Shown here one piece after another: positions 24,601-32,058 of a DNA stretch of 56,959 bases (positions within the stretch are counted from its first letter, which is position 1; every line of letters starts with the position of its first letter). Below the pieces are notes generated by a model. The model was not told where the DNA came from. It saw only the letters and a list, made by a program, of their open reading frames with translations, and searched no databases. A program made the position numbers and the translations under genes. This DNA comes from a virus: positions 1 to 56,959 of the IMG/VR virus record IMGVR_UViG_3300030098_005115; one strand, given 5' to 3'.

Positions 24601-27008
24601 CGGACATGATAGAAAGAACTGCTAGTGTAGGAACTAAAACATCTGTAGAGATGGCAAGAAATGGTAGAAAAGCAATAGATGCAACAAAAGAAGCTTCTGG
24701 AAGGCTTGCGGAGTATGTGGATGCTGTTTTACAGCTTTCGGGTAAGTATTTAGGAGCTGAAGGTAAGGCCGTTAAAGACCTTTCTACGTTTGTAAATGTA
24801 GATGTGGGAGGGGGTAATAAAGTTTTGATGTCAAAGCTTCATGCTAGAATAGAGGGTCTCCCGGTAAAAGTATCAAAAGAGTCTCAAAAAATAGTTGAAA
24901 AAATGAAAGACCTTATAGAGGAGAGAGGTCGTTTGTATGAAGAAATAGGGTTGATGCAAGAAGCTAAAGATGGCAAGATTCGCCCTTTTAAAGTTATCGG
25001 TAGAGATGTGGCCCCTAGAATAATGACTTCAGAATTTTACAGTATTATAGAAAAAGGGCCTTCGTCAAACGAATTTAAAGTTTTGGTTTCTGAATTTTCT
25101 AAGGCTTCTGGAGCGAAAGAATCTCAAGTACAAGATTATTTTAGCGAGTTTCGTGAAAATTTTACAGGTTCTGGAAATATTTTATCTGGAGGAGTTCCTT
25201 CTGCCAGACCAACCAGAACAACCCAAGCTGAACATAGTAGAAAGTGGAAACACATACCTCATGCAATAAAAGTTGACGGACAAATATTACCTATAGTAGA
25301 GCATAGACCTTTTGATTACGCTCGAAGATTAGCAGAGACCGGATCTAGCAGAGTTGGAGTAGCCAAGGTTTTTGGTCAGGAATTAGCAGGCACAAGCATA
25401 ATAAACAAAGCAAAAGAGCAGATAAGGAAAGAAGGCGGTTCCGTTACTGAGTTTCACGAAATGATAAAAGCGTTAAGTGGCGTTCCCGTTGAGCCTTCTT
25501 ATATAATAGGAACCTCTAAAGCGACTAGGGCGATTGAAGCCGGTTATGACCTTATAAGGACAACATCTCTTTCTGCTTCTGCAATACCAAACCTTGGTGA
25601 GTTTTTGGGAAGCACTAGAAGATTTGCAGGAACTCCTGAATTAATTAAAGCCCTTTATCAATTAAAGCTAGGCTTGCCATCTGCAAAAGCAAAGCAATTA
25701 GAAAATTATTTAGATGGCATAGGTGCAATAACAAAAGATGTTGCAAATTTTTCTATTGACCCTCAAAGGCCAATAACATCTAGGATGAGAGCTTTAAATG
25801 AATTACAAAGAAGTGCTTTTTTATACAGACAAATAAACCAACTTCAAGAAGCTACTGCGGCTGTAGTGGCTTTAAACAAAGTTGAGATGTACAAAAGGGG
25901 AAAAGGTAAAAATATAGATAAGATATTTTTAAGAGAAATGGGATTTTCCAGAGAGGATGCTCGGCTAATGGTTAGCGGTAAAGCTCCTCAAAGGCTTTAT
26001 GATGCTTTAATTAGAAGAGCTCCTGCTCATTTAACTGGTGGAGCACAGAGACTCGGAGAACAATCTAGGATAGAGTCAAATAGGATATTTAAAGCTGTAA
26101 AAGGTTTTGAAACCTATGCACAAATGAAAATAAGATCTTTTAATAGGGCTAGAAAAACTTATGTAGAGGTTTTTAAAGAAGGTGCCAGAGAAAAAAACTA
26201 TGGTAAAATAGTAGATGCCAACAGGGCTATGCTTAGTGAGATCGCAGGCACTGCGGTAGCCGGTCTTGTTGCTCAGTTTTCATTAGCTTATATGTATGGG
26301 GGAAGTGACAATGTTGAAATTAAGTATAACGAAGCTTTGGAGAATCCATTAGAAACTTTAAAAGATGCTTGGTTTTATACTGCGGTAGCTGGTATGTACG
26401 GTCAAATACTTCAAGCTACAGAAGGATCTGTTTTAGATGCGATCTATCCCTACACAGTTATTACAGAACTTTATAACGCTACAGCAGGGACTGGTAGATA
26501 TACCTATGTTGAAGGGGTGGATAGGGCAATAAAATTTGGAGAAAGGTTTGCTCCGGTAAATAAAGCCTTTAAGAATGGGTTGGTTGCTGTTGGTTTTGGA
26601 AGCCCTGAAGCAAGAAAAACAGATAATGCTATTCGTGCATACTATCGGTGGAAAATTAAAAATAAATATGGAGGGACTTATAAGTCTGTTCCTGATGAAC
26701 AAATAAAGAATTTTAGAAAAAATATGATAAAAGCTTATAATGCGATGATGGATAATAAGGAGCCGTCAGAAGTTTTTAAGTTTGCAGTAGATGCAGTGTC
26801 AGAATCTGGAAAAGACCCTGCAAGTATAGCAAGGTCTTTAAACGGAAAAAGGCTTTTAACAAAGTCTAAGATTGCTCCCGGGGCCAGCGAATCAGAATAT
26901 GTTGCAAGAAAAAATCAACTCAGGAAAAAAATTGGCGAAAAAGCATATAGCAGGCTTTTAACCCACGATCAATTACTAGAGGTTTATGCAGACTTAGTAA
27001 GTTTCTAA
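21609..27008 (+). CDS. Giant internal virion / ejection protein, 1799 aa
   Basis: The largest gene. The N-terminus holds two tandem copies of a ~29-residue motif (KLYDSVSKTYEIGDFNTF and KFYDKVSETHELGDFNTF). A hydrophobic, glycine-rich region is near 375-520 (GAISMVMPADALLFGLGG; AVGGSVGFLGLAGA). Long coiled-coil stretches fill about 690-960. The C-terminal 500 residues resemble the tail of phage large polyvalent proteins (PAHLTGGAQRLGE region). Such proteins are packed in the head and ejected with DNA, forming a conduit. I see no lytic transglycosylase motif. It ends overlapping a leftward gene by 15 bases, with no terminator between. Confidence 0.65.
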   Translation: MPLESLNKLYDSVSKTYEIGDFNTFKTKMGNPDSRRKFYDKVSETHELGDFNTFEVKVSSSAPAIDPEEVLIDPDEGFEAQREKSFKNLIYESVKQQENSVAKNNPYGVNLPRKKTNIEKIKNLGGSVMMGSRSLLEFQDMETGMRTGEDIIDRTLGQANNDPAVFYSKYSGLPIESPEVQSFVKIVNQKRKSLIPKQNKNLQRLIEGLEAGRDNPQYIIKTASEPDAINKISNFQRPTSKFIGLTPVSAIEGFEERPAPEKRRIFKPTDKDVARFFNKRMMQEEIVKEKRKGLSERDAYRKVKSSVGATPPSVVDLAMEKSVSGAVFRIMNLDQTVPLDDYPDVKIDKASDMVSVDFLEQVISGAISMVMPADALLFGLGGKGGAIVGKKAIKTLPQLKRVARYADSAARIMSKGLKVPLPQVRTFAKEAVVRMTGGAGGFGAFDAGRNIVDQIELTGEVDVVEALESALKGIAVGGSVGFLGLAGAKAGNLIGDKTAKAGEFGFEVLGLGTVAPLIEGEEITKRGYVEAAGTIIGLKFLKQFSTENQRRITESLGEEIQRQTEISGRPMPEVANGIRNRLKTAVELAIEGKSPEKSRSPMLEKGIELTEGFKSDLIKTSKDPSKSTLTETGIDFKKIDVSAKTTKQLVKEGALSLGQDGLRGTKELGKVEFTPRNQTRPERLEIESDIRRLSSDMKTLEKNGVQQKVLDDMQISIDAKVEKLNEIVVERKDIDNLFTPPKPLTPAERKIVSTEQVAKDVVEGRIQFKERLENLEIELVRRDKAEIKRLENYLKEADLYNNPFEPNPLREVPLHPADAGRRKQAEIIASLKRREQDRALESLDLQKTSTIKTPSEKKIKTFKLQKQFSDLDLTIKNNESALSNPNLTPLTIERLKKSIQRAKELQRDTQKIASEEGIELQSFIGIVSPRKIKEFFGSLKNKPKSLRDIEVDRLYNQAQARLDKKIKDQNIKVDNSETLSTDPVKRGGAERVYNFFFSDMIERTASVGTKTSVEMARNGRKAIDATKEASGRLAEYVDAVLQLSGKYLGAEGKAVKDLSTFVNVDVGGGNKVLMSKLHARIEGLPVKVSKESQKIVEKMKDLIEERGRLYEEIGLMQEAKDGKIRPFKVIGRDVAPRIMTSEFYSIIEKGPSSNEFKVLVSEFSKASGAKESQVQDYFSEFRENFTGSGNILSGGVPSARPTRTTQAEHSRKWKHIPHAIKVDGQILPIVEHRPFDYARRLAETGSSRVGVAKVFGQELAGTSIINKAKEQIRKEGGSVTEFHEMIKALSGVPVEPSYIIGTSKATRAIEAGYDLIRTTSLSASAIPNLGEFLGSTRRFAGTPELIKALYQLKLGLPSAKAKQLENYLDGIGAITKDVANFSIDPQRPITSRMRALNELQRSAFLYRQINQLQEATAAVVALNKVEMYKRGKGKNIDKIFLREMGFSREDARLMVSGKAPQRLYDALIRRAPAHLTGGAQRLGEQSRIESNRIFKAVKGFETYAQMKIRSFNRARKTYVEVFKEGAREKNYGKIVDANRAMLSEIAGTAVAGLVAQFSLAYMYGGSDNVEIKYNEALENPLETLKDAWFYTAVAGMYGQILQATEGSVLDAIYPYTVITELYNATAGTGRYTYVEGVDRAIKFGERFAPVNKAFKNGLVAVGFGSPEARKTDNAIRAYYRWKIKNKYGGTYKSVPDEQIKNFRKNMIKAYNAMMDNKEPSEVFKFAVDAVSESGKDPASIARSLNGKRLLTKSKIAPGASESEYVARKNQLRKKIGEKAYSRLLTHDQLLEVYADLVSF

Positions 27009-27188
27009 TATGTCATCCTCTGACATTTCCGGAAAGCCGTTTTCGTTCCAAAATTTAATTAATCTTTTATAATACTCTTTTTTTGATATTTCTTTATTGT
27101 ATTTAGCATTAATTAAATCTTTTAATTCTAACTGCTTATCTCTTGTCAGATAATGTTCTTCGCTTTGAAACTCATCTAATATATCCAT
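26994..27188 (-). CDS. Hypothetical protein, 64 aa, last gene of the leftward block
   Basis: Acidic helical protein (KLINAKYNKEISKKEYYKRL-like middle) whose ATG overlaps the stop of the upstream gene. Its 3' end overlaps the end of the 1799-aa gene on the other strand. The coupling supports it being real. Function unknown. Confidence 0.5.
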   Translation of the reverse strand: MDILDEFQSEEHYLTRDKQLELKDLINAKYNKEISKKEYYKRLIKFWNENGFPEMSEDDILETY

Positions 27189-27433
27189 TACTTAAATGCT
27201 CCTGAATTTTTCTTAGTTTGATATTCTTCGTTCTTACGTTTAGTGTATTTAGACTTTTCATACTTAGACATCTTTAACCAACACTCTGGTAATGAACTAA
27301 CTAAGGTATCGTAACTTCTAGCTACTCCACAAAATAGTTTTACCTCAGTATCATTCTTCTGTATGTGGGGATTGTATCTTGATTTTCCACAAAAGCAACA
27401 GCTAGTGTTTGTTTTTGGACAATGTTCAAACAT
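27188..27433 (-). CDS. Cysteine-rich, zinc-binding-like protein, 81 aa
   Basis: Contains CPKTNTSCCFCGKSRYNPH near the N-terminus and further cysteines (LFCGVAR, ECWLK), a pattern that could bind one zinc ion. The C-terminus is basic. It could be a small DNA- or RNA-binding early protein. It is coupled to the downstream 64-aa gene by a TAATG overlap. Confidence 0.5.
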   Translation of the reverse strand: MFEHCPKTNTSCCFCGKSRYNPHIQKNDTEVKLFCGVARSYDTLVSSLPECWLKMSKYEKSKYTKRKNEEYQTKKNSGAFK

Positions 27434-27541
27434 TTGTGTATAAATTATAGGTTTGCTCTAAAAAACACCCTCTAATCTGGCGTTTATAGCGATAAAATAA
27501 ATTTATTGAAGTCATGTATGCCTAATATTTTTATAGCCATA

Positions 27542-27561
27542 AGCGAGCCGTTAGGCCCGCT
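27542..27561 (-). terminator. GC-rich hairpin after the 70-aa early gene
   Basis: GCGAGCC (27543-27549) pairs with GGCCCGC (27554-27560) with one mismatch and a four-base loop, placed about 25 bases after the stop of the leftward gene at 27586. The downstream sequence is TTATGG rather than a long T tract, so termination may be partial. Confidence 0.5.
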
Positions 27562-27585
27562 ATTAGCTATTGTTAGTAAAAGTAC

Positions 27586-27798
27586 CTAGAAAATACTGTT
27601 AGTCTTTTCTCTAGGCTCTTTAAAGGTACCAGCTAGGTATCTTTTGCCATTTTTGTCTTCGTTTATCCACATAGCACAATCAAACTTATGATCGTTTACC
27701 ATAGCGGTACCTGTATAATCAGGTTTTTTATCACCCTCTTTTTTGTAGTCGTTTTTCCAAAGCGAGAAGCTTTGGTTTTTTTGTTTGAACTCAGCCAT
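27586..27798 (-). CDS. Small conserved-looking early protein, 70 aa
   Basis: Pattern SFSLWKNDYKKEGDKKPDYTG, then FDCAMWINEDKNGKRYLAG, a small beta-barrel-like layout seen in many phage and plasmid proteins of about 70-100 aa (similar in form to DUF736-type proteins). Strong ribosome site (AAAGGAGGATTCAG). A role in binding ssDNA or protein is possible but not shown. Hairpin follows. Confidence 0.6.
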   Translation of the reverse strand: MAEFKQKNQSFSLWKNDYKKEGDKKPDYTGTAMVNDHKFDCAMWINEDKNGKRYLAGTFKEPREKTNSIF

Positions 27799-27827
27799 AC
27801 TGAATCCTCCTTTTGTTTGTTGTTAAG

Positions 27828-28034
27828 TTAATTTTTTTTAAAATTTTTGAGTGATAACACTGCATACCTTGAAAGCTTCCAGTTGTTACGCTTTTTAAGT
27901 TTTGCCTCTAGTTCTTTTAGTCTACTGTGAGCCGAGCCATTTACCTGAATAGACCCAGAATCCAAAAGAAATGTATAAAATTCAATCAAAGACTTTAAAC
28001 TTGTTGCATGTGTTTCGTTTTCACTTCTCATCAT
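27828..28034 (-). CDS. Hypothetical protein, 68 aa
   Basis: Helical, basic at the C-terminus (AKLKKRNNWKLSRYAVLSLK). It starts inside the end of the upstream nuclease-like gene (14-base overlap), so it is probably co-translated. No known motif. Confidence 0.5.
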   Translation of the reverse strand: MMRSENETHATSLKSLIEFYTFLLDSGSIQVNGSAHSRLKELEAKLKKRNNWKLSRYAVLSLKNFKKN

Positions 28035-28353
28035 TAAACTCCTTCAGTAAAGATAATAGCATAATATATTTTTCAAAATCAAGTACGATATATGGCTTGC
28101 CTCTGTCCTCACGAATCACAACACCGTCTTCATTCTTCTCAGGCTTTAACCATTTGGCAATTCGTGTTCTTCTTTTGCAACCATAATACCTTTCTTCTAT
28201 TTCGATGTCTCCCTTCTCGTGCTGTGCCCCACCTCGATCTCGATTAAAAGCTTCTAAGCCATATTCCTTAGCCGTTCTCACCGACTGTCTCTGCAACTCA
28301 GCACCTCTTTGCCTGTTACGCCTACCTCGCCTTACGTTTTTAGGATTCTTCAT
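28021..28353 (-). CDS. Holliday-junction-resolvase-like PD-(D/E)XK protein, 110 aa
   Basis: Layout of short phage Hjr/PDDEXK endonucleases: basic N-terminus GRRNRQRGAELQ with Glu19, then the QHEKGDIEIEE strand (Asp49) and YGCKRRTR (Lys60), followed by a long helix with KWLKP and a beta hairpin. The usual E-x-K is changed to G-C-K, so catalysis is uncertain. If active it would resolve branched DNA before packaging. It overlaps the zinc-ribbon gene upstream by four bases (ATGA). Confidence 0.6.
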   Translation of the reverse strand: MKNPKNVRRGRRNRQRGAELQRQSVRTAKEYGLEAFNRDRGGAQHEKGDIEIEERYYGCKRRTRIAKWLKPEKNEDGVVIREDRGKPYIVLDFEKYIMLLSLLKEFNDEK

Positions 28354-28532
28354 ATAGCCATCTGCACCTTTGGAGGGTTATCTTTTTTAGGCAGGCAAAC
28401 AGGGCAGGTTTGAAAAAGTCTTTTAGACCCAGCCCATGTTTCATAATCACACTCAGGACATTCATACAGGTACTCTATAAACTCATACCCTTTAACAATC
28501 TTAGTGTTTTTAATTTGCTTTATTCTTGACAT
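28350..28532 (-). CDS. Zinc-ribbon protein, 60 aa
   Basis: Two CxxC pairs (CPECDYETW and CPVC) about 19 residues apart form a classical zinc ribbon. Such minimal phage ribbons usually bind nucleic acid or modulate a host polymerase. It overlaps the genes on both sides. Specific target unknown. Confidence 0.65.
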   Translation of the reverse strand: MSRIKQIKNTKIVKGYEFIEYLYECPECDYETWAGSKRLFQTCPVCLPKKDNPPKVQMAI

Positions 28533-28759
28533 ACAGATCCTTTTACTATTTGTTCTTCTTTATCTCTATTTACCACTGCTTCGCTTTCTTTGTCTAGCAT
28601 TTGTTCTTTTATAGCCTTCATATCCCTAAGTAGCTTTTCGTAAGGGCCGAAATACATTCTATGCTTTTCATTTCCTAAAAATGTTTTTAGTGCATTTATA
28701 TGTATTTCAATCTCTTGCTTTGAATACCGGATAGTAGCTATACATCTTGGTTTTATCAT
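28520..28759 (-). CDS. Hypothetical helical protein, 79 aa
   Basis: Begins MIKPRCIATIRYSKQEIEI and continues as charged helices. It overlaps both the upstream nuclease-like gene (ATGA, four bases) and the downstream zinc-ribbon gene. No motif recognised. Confidence 0.5.
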   Translation of the reverse strand: MIKPRCIATIRYSKQEIEIHINALKTFLGNEKHRMYFGPYEKLLRDMKAIKEQMLDKESEAVVNRDKEEQIVKGSVCQE

Positions 28760-29226
28760 ATTATTTCACTCGCATATTCGTTAGGGAGATAAGCATTTAC
28801 TCTAATCGCTTCACCTCCATTGATTGTTTTTTGTGTCTTAGTTTTTCTTACCTTAAAGTCAAAATTAAACTCACCAGTTTCATCTGTTATTTTCCAGTAA
28901 AAAATCATTTGATCGGGGATTAAATAAAGAAATCCCAAAAAAGGAACCCTTAGCATTTGTGATAGCTTTTTACCATCTAATAGTTTATCAAAAGTAACAA
29001 GCCAAGATTTATGTTGTTGAAACTGTACATAATTCATATCCCTACACTTAGATTCAAAAATTCCCATAAGCTGACCATCTTTCAAAACCAATCCATCTAC
29101 TTTAGCATCCATTGACTTATCAGTTTCAACTAAATCTACAGAAAAACTGTTCTTAATACGATCCAACATAATTCTTTCATACTTCAAAGACCTTTGTCCT
29201 CTTTCAGTATTAATATCTAAGCCCAC
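28756..29226 (-). CDS. Nuclease-like protein of the PD-(D/E)XK superfamily, 156 aa
   Basis: Motif DAKVDGLVLKDGQLMGIFESK places Asp44 before a beta strand ending in E58-S-K60, the active-site form of PD-(D/E)XK enzymes. A Glu in helix one (YERIM) could complete it. The following QFQQHKSW resembles the helix used by RecB-like and restriction-type folds. Probably acts on phage or host DNA ends. It sits between the possible ssDNA-binding protein and the 79-aa gene in one overlapping operon. Confidence 0.65.
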   Translation of the reverse strand: MGLDINTERGQRSLKYERIMLDRIKNSFSVDLVETDKSMDAKVDGLVLKDGQLMGIFESKCRDMNYVQFQQHKSWLVTFDKLLDGKKLSQMLRVPFLGFLYLIPDQMIFYWKITDETGEFNFDFKVRKTKTQKTINGGEAIRVNAYLPNEYASEII

Positions 29227-29702
29227 TAGAAAGGAACCTCTGGACTCTTTAATAGTTGCACTGCTCTTGCTACCGGGTACTTCACTACGCTATCACTATC
29301 ATTGGTAAACTCTTTTATAAAAACATCAATCAATACCTTAGCTCCGCTTATATTATTTTGATAAAGAAAGGGTAGTTGCCCACCCTCATCTTTATCGTTG
29401 CGGAGTCCTATCAGAGATAGGAATTTTGCATAACCCCAGTTCTTTTTGTGGTCATATAGACATCCATCAATCTTTTTATACCTAAAGATACCATTGTCCC
29501 TTACCACCTCTTCTTCATAGGCAGGATGTTCTAACTTATCAATCATGTACTCGGGTTTAAAAACATCAGCAATATAATTACCAAACCTCATATTCTCATT
29601 AGTCTCTAAAGATACAATGCTTGCCGTGTACCTACCCTCTGGTACTCCTTTCTTTTCTAAGTCAAATCCACCGGGGTAATAAGCATCTCCTATATCAACC
29701 AT
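29226..29702 (-). CDS. Possible ssDNA-binding protein (DUF669-like), 158 aa
   Basis: Starts IGDAYYPGGFDLEKKGVPEG then RYTASIVSLE, the opening strand pattern of phage DUF669-type proteins that resemble single-strand binding proteins. The rest alternates strands and short helices (WGYAKFLSLIGLRND). It lies beside two PD-(D/E)XK proteins, the setting of phage recombination cassettes. The call is by layout only. It could be unrelated. Confidence 0.45.
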   Translation of the reverse strand: MVDIGDAYYPGGFDLEKKGVPEGRYTASIVSLETNENMRFGNYIADVFKPEYMIDKLEHPAYEEEVVRDNGIFRYKKIDGCLYDHKKNWGYAKFLSLIGLRNDKDEGGQLPFLYQNNISGAKVLIDVFIKEFTNDSDSVVKYPVARAVQLLKSPEVPF

Positions 29703-30111
29703 TTCCCTGAGCTTGTTTCATTTCCTGAATACGACTAAGGCTTGTATCAAGATTGTTTACTGTAATCTTACCAGCTTTTAATGCTTTCTTAACCCTGTTT
29801 TGGTTCTGTTTGTTTAGGCCTTTAATAGCATCTAATATCTTACCAGACACATGCCCTTCCGAAGTCCCATTTAAAACTTCACCATTGGTAGCTTTTACAA
29901 TGTGCTCTACTAAGTCAGGTTGCTCTACCTTATGGTTATTCACAATGTCTTTAAGACCCTCAAGGCCATGTATAACAAAGTAAACCCATTTGTCTACTAA
30001 GTCCATAGTTTCTTTATCTAAAGACATTCCTTTCTTAAAAGCCTCTATGGCAAAGCCATGCCTTACCTTACCTTCTGTTATCTTATCCCAGTTTGGTTGT
30101 TGTTCACTCAT
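29695..30111 (-). CDS. Hypothetical recombination-cassette protein, 138 aa
   Basis: The N-terminal NWDKITEGKVRHGFAIEAFKKG pattern is one I associate with small phage proteins encoded next to SSB-like and exonuclease genes. The remainder is helical with a basic C-terminus (NQNRVKKALKAGK). It overlaps both neighbours. A loader or DNA-binding role is inference from context. Confidence 0.5.
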   Translation of the reverse strand: MSEQQPNWDKITEGKVRHGFAIEAFKKGMSLDKETMDLVDKWVYFVIHGLEGLKDIVNNHKVEQPDLVEHIVKATNGEVLNGTSEGHVSGKILDAIKGLNKQNQNRVKKALKAGKITVNNLDTSLSRIQEMKQAQGNG

Positions 30112-30403
30112 TATTATCCTCCTTTACTTTGTGTAAATATGCAGTTATATCCTTCCTATCTAAGGCAACCTTACTTTCCTTTGCGAGTCTATATATAATA
30201 TGATATGGGACATGTTCGCCCATATTATTTTCTATTAAGGTCTTTACTAAGTCCCTACACTGATAGCCTGACAAGTTATCAAAAATAGCATATATTCCAG
30301 AGTCTAGTCCAAGCTTGTATTCATCGCTAGTTTTAAAGTCGTCTGCCTTACATGCTAATTCGTAGGAATCATACACCTTTATTGTTTTACTTTGTTCACT
30401 CAC
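30104..30403 (-). CDS. Hypothetical protein, 99 aa
   Basis: Soluble helical protein (SKTIKVYDSYELACKADDFK). ATG overlaps the upstream nuclease stop and its own end overlaps the next gene. No motif. Context suggests a small partner of the nuclease cassette. Confidence 0.5.
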   Translation of the reverse strand: MSEQSKTIKVYDSYELACKADDFKTSDEYKLGLDSGIYAIFDNLSGYQCRDLVKTLIENNMGEHVPYHIIYRLAKESKVALDRKDITAYLHKVKEDNNE

Positions 30404-31128
30404 AACTCATCTCCTTTTCCTTTTAATCCACCTCCACAAACTTCGTAAAAGTTGCAATATTTGATATTGCACTCCCATTGATATACAGGAGCTACTCCAA
30501 GTTCTATAGGTGGGTTTCCTTTCTTAAACCTTTTCTTTACATCTCTCCAATATTCTTTTGCTCTATCAATATAAGAGACCGGTATATGCTTTACTCGCAT
30601 ATCAGAATTATCTTTTTTATAATAAAGTAAAGCTAGTTTTTCTAGTTTCTCACCAAACTTCATCTCGTACCACCAACCATAAGTTCCTAGTTGTAGTAAG
30701 TAATTTATTGCTGGGTTTGGGTCAGGGGCCCTGCCAAATAGTTGTTTCCATTTCCAAGAATTACAGGTCTTGATGTCGTACAGAGTCTTATCCTCTGCAA
30801 TAATAACATCAAGAAAACCCCTGACGTTCACCTCTGGGATGCGGATTTCCCTCTCTATAAATATTGATGCTCCGCTAGTTTCCGCATAGTCTCGTATTGC
30901 ATTTTGAATATCCTCATGCACTAGATCTCCCATTCTAAATAACCTAAGAGTACTTTCATTAACTGGCTTTGGCTTGACTCCTGCGATGTGCTGAAAGTAA
31001 TGCTTTCGCATGCACATCCCAGAAGCAGATCCATGAAACCAAGATTGGTACCCTTCGTACCTCTTTTTTCGGTGCATCTCATTCTTTACTTTAAGCCAGT
31101 CATTATATATCTGGATTAAGTCTAGCAC
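30400..31128 (-). CDS. Cas4/RecB-like PD-(D/E)XK exonuclease with probable Fe-S cluster
   Basis: A 242-aa protein. Motifs in order: Cys39 in SGMCMRKHYF, His71 in GDLVHEDI, Asp107 in GFLDVI, D118-I-K120 in LYDIKTCN, Gln146 in YLLQLGTYGWW, then Cys220, Cys225 and Cys231. One upstream and three C-terminal cysteines with this nuclease core are the mark of Cas4 and AddB-type enzymes, where a 4Fe-4S cluster stabilises the fold. In phages these enzymes process DNA ends for recombination or degrade host DNA. The start is GTG with GGAGGTCTT upstream. There is no CRISPR array or Cas1 nearby, so it is a free-standing phage version. Confidence 0.85.
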   Translation of the reverse strand: MLDLIQIYNDWLKVKNEMHRKKRYEGYQSWFHGSASGMCMRKHYFQHIAGVKPKPVNESTLRLFRMGDLVHEDIQNAIRDYAETSGASIFIEREIRIPEVNVRGFLDVIIAEDKTLYDIKTCNSWKWKQLFGRAPDPNPAINYLLQLGTYGWWYEMKFGEKLEKLALLYYKKDNSDMRVKHIPVSYIDRAKEYWRDVKKRFKKGNPPIELGVAPVYQWECNIKYCNFYEVCGGGLKGKGDEL

Positions 31129-31150
31129 AAGACCTCCAGTAAAGAATATC

Positions 31151-31226
31151 GGGGCAGGATTTGCTTGGGTGTAGTTGTAGGAGTCCAGATTGCAAATGAA
31201 TAGTAAACCAATCTGGTTCCTGCCCC
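31151..31226 (-). ncRNA. Candidate structured RNA with a GGACTCC motif (unit B copy)
   Basis: In the gap upstream of the Cas4-like gene, GGGGCAGG (31151-31158) pairs with CCTGCCCC (31219-31226). An inner 8-bp stem, CCAGATTG (31185-31192) with CAATCTGG (31209-31216), lies inside. GGAGTCC (31180-31186) abuts the inner stem, as in the unit-A element at 502-569. On the leftward transcript it precedes the exonuclease gene, so it may be a leader structure or an independent small RNA. I tried to read it as a tRNA and could not. Confidence 0.5.
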
Positions 31227-31245
31227 GGAGGTATAGTAATTAATA

Positions 31246-31449
31246 TTAATCATCTAACTCATTAATGTAAATGTTCCAACCATCTTTAGAAAAGAGGTTT
31301 ATCTCATACTCTTGTCCATCAGATGAAGTTATTTTCATAACCCTGTAGTAGTTAGAGTTCATACCATCAAACTCTTTTACTTCTTCAAGTTTGACAGATT
31401 TTATATCGTGAATACTTATCTCAGTTTGTTTCCCTAGTGTTGTTTGCAT
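31246..31449 (-). CDS. Hypothetical protein, 67 aa
   Basis: I start it at the ATG preceded by GAAAGGATAAAA. A longer frame exists but lacks a ribosome site and runs into the upstream gene. Small beta-rich protein (EISIHDIKSVKLEEVKEF, then YYRVMKITSSDGQEYEI). No family recognised. Confidence 0.55.
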   Translation of the reverse strand: MQTTLGKQTEISIHDIKSVKLEEVKEFDGMNSNYYRVMKITSSDGQEYEINLFSKDGWNIYINELDD

Positions 31450-31663
31450 TTTTATCCTTTCGATTAAATTCACGCTCAGCCCAAGCATCTAGCTCGTTTA
31501 AGCGGTGTTGTTTTATTCTGGATACATGGTCAAGAGCCCTCTTTAAACCACATATCTCTGCATAATAAAGTTCATTGTCTGGATCTTTGCTAGTCCAAAC
31601 AGACTCTATATCTGTTATGTCTTTATTGATTCTATACTTTAATTCATCTAGTGTCGTAAACAT
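31421..31663 (-). CDS. Hypothetical helical protein, 80 aa
   Basis: Preceded by GGAGAAATAA. Helical, charged, ending in a basic Asn-rich tail (EREFNRKDKNANN). Overlaps the start of the next gene. Function unknown. Confidence 0.5.
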   Translation of the reverse strand: MFTTLDELKYRINKDITDIESVWTSKDPDNELYYAEICGLKRALDHVSRIKQHRLNELDAWAEREFNRKDKNANNTRETN

Positions 31664-32056
31664 TTATTTCTCCAATGATCTTTGTGTTCTTGTTCTTTGT
31701 ACGCTTCGCTTTGAATTTTGTTCCATCTTTTTTACAGGTTCTTTTAAAATAATTTCAGTCTTTGCTTTTGCTTTTTTAACAGGCTTACCCTCTTGCTTCC
31801 TTTTAAATTCTTCTGGTGTTAGCGATAAAACTTTCTTCTCAACTGGTTTAGGTGCTAGTGGGTTCTCATCAATGATGCCTTGATTTACTTGTGATATATA
31901 TTCACATAGCACATGATAAATTTCTCTGGATATGTGAACTCTGGCACTTTCAGAAAAAAGATTAGAGTCCCTGTACCTTTTTAAAACTTTGTCTATTAGT
32001 CCTTCCATTTGAGGGTCTGGTATTAGTATTAGTTTTTGTTTCTTTTTATTTGGCAT
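31664..32056 (-). CDS. Hypothetical basic protein, 130 aa
   Basis: Residues about 12-55 form helices (MEGLIDKVLKRYRDSNLF). The C-terminal 60 residues are lysine- and proline-rich (KQEGKPVKKAKAKTEI), as in disordered nucleic-acid-binding tails. The start lies a few bases past the stop of the HNH gene. A DNA-binding role is inferred only from composition. Confidence 0.5.
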   Translation of the reverse strand: MPNKKKQKLILIPDPQMEGLIDKVLKRYRDSNLFSESARVHISREIYHVLCEYISQVNQGIIDENPLAPKPVEKKVLSLTPEEFKRKQEGKPVKKAKAKTEIILKEPVKKMEQNSKRSVQRTRTQRSLEK

Positions 32057-32058
32057 GC

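Noticed and set aside
29400-29421. Third copy of the GGAGTCC structured element
   Set aside because: GCGGAGTCC occurs here but lies in the coding sequence of the 158-aa protein and has no enclosing long stem.
31151-31226. tRNA gene
   Set aside because: An 8-bp outer stem and a D-arm-like GTGTAGTTG stretch suggested a tRNA, but there is no T arm next to the 3' strand and the inner stem is too long.
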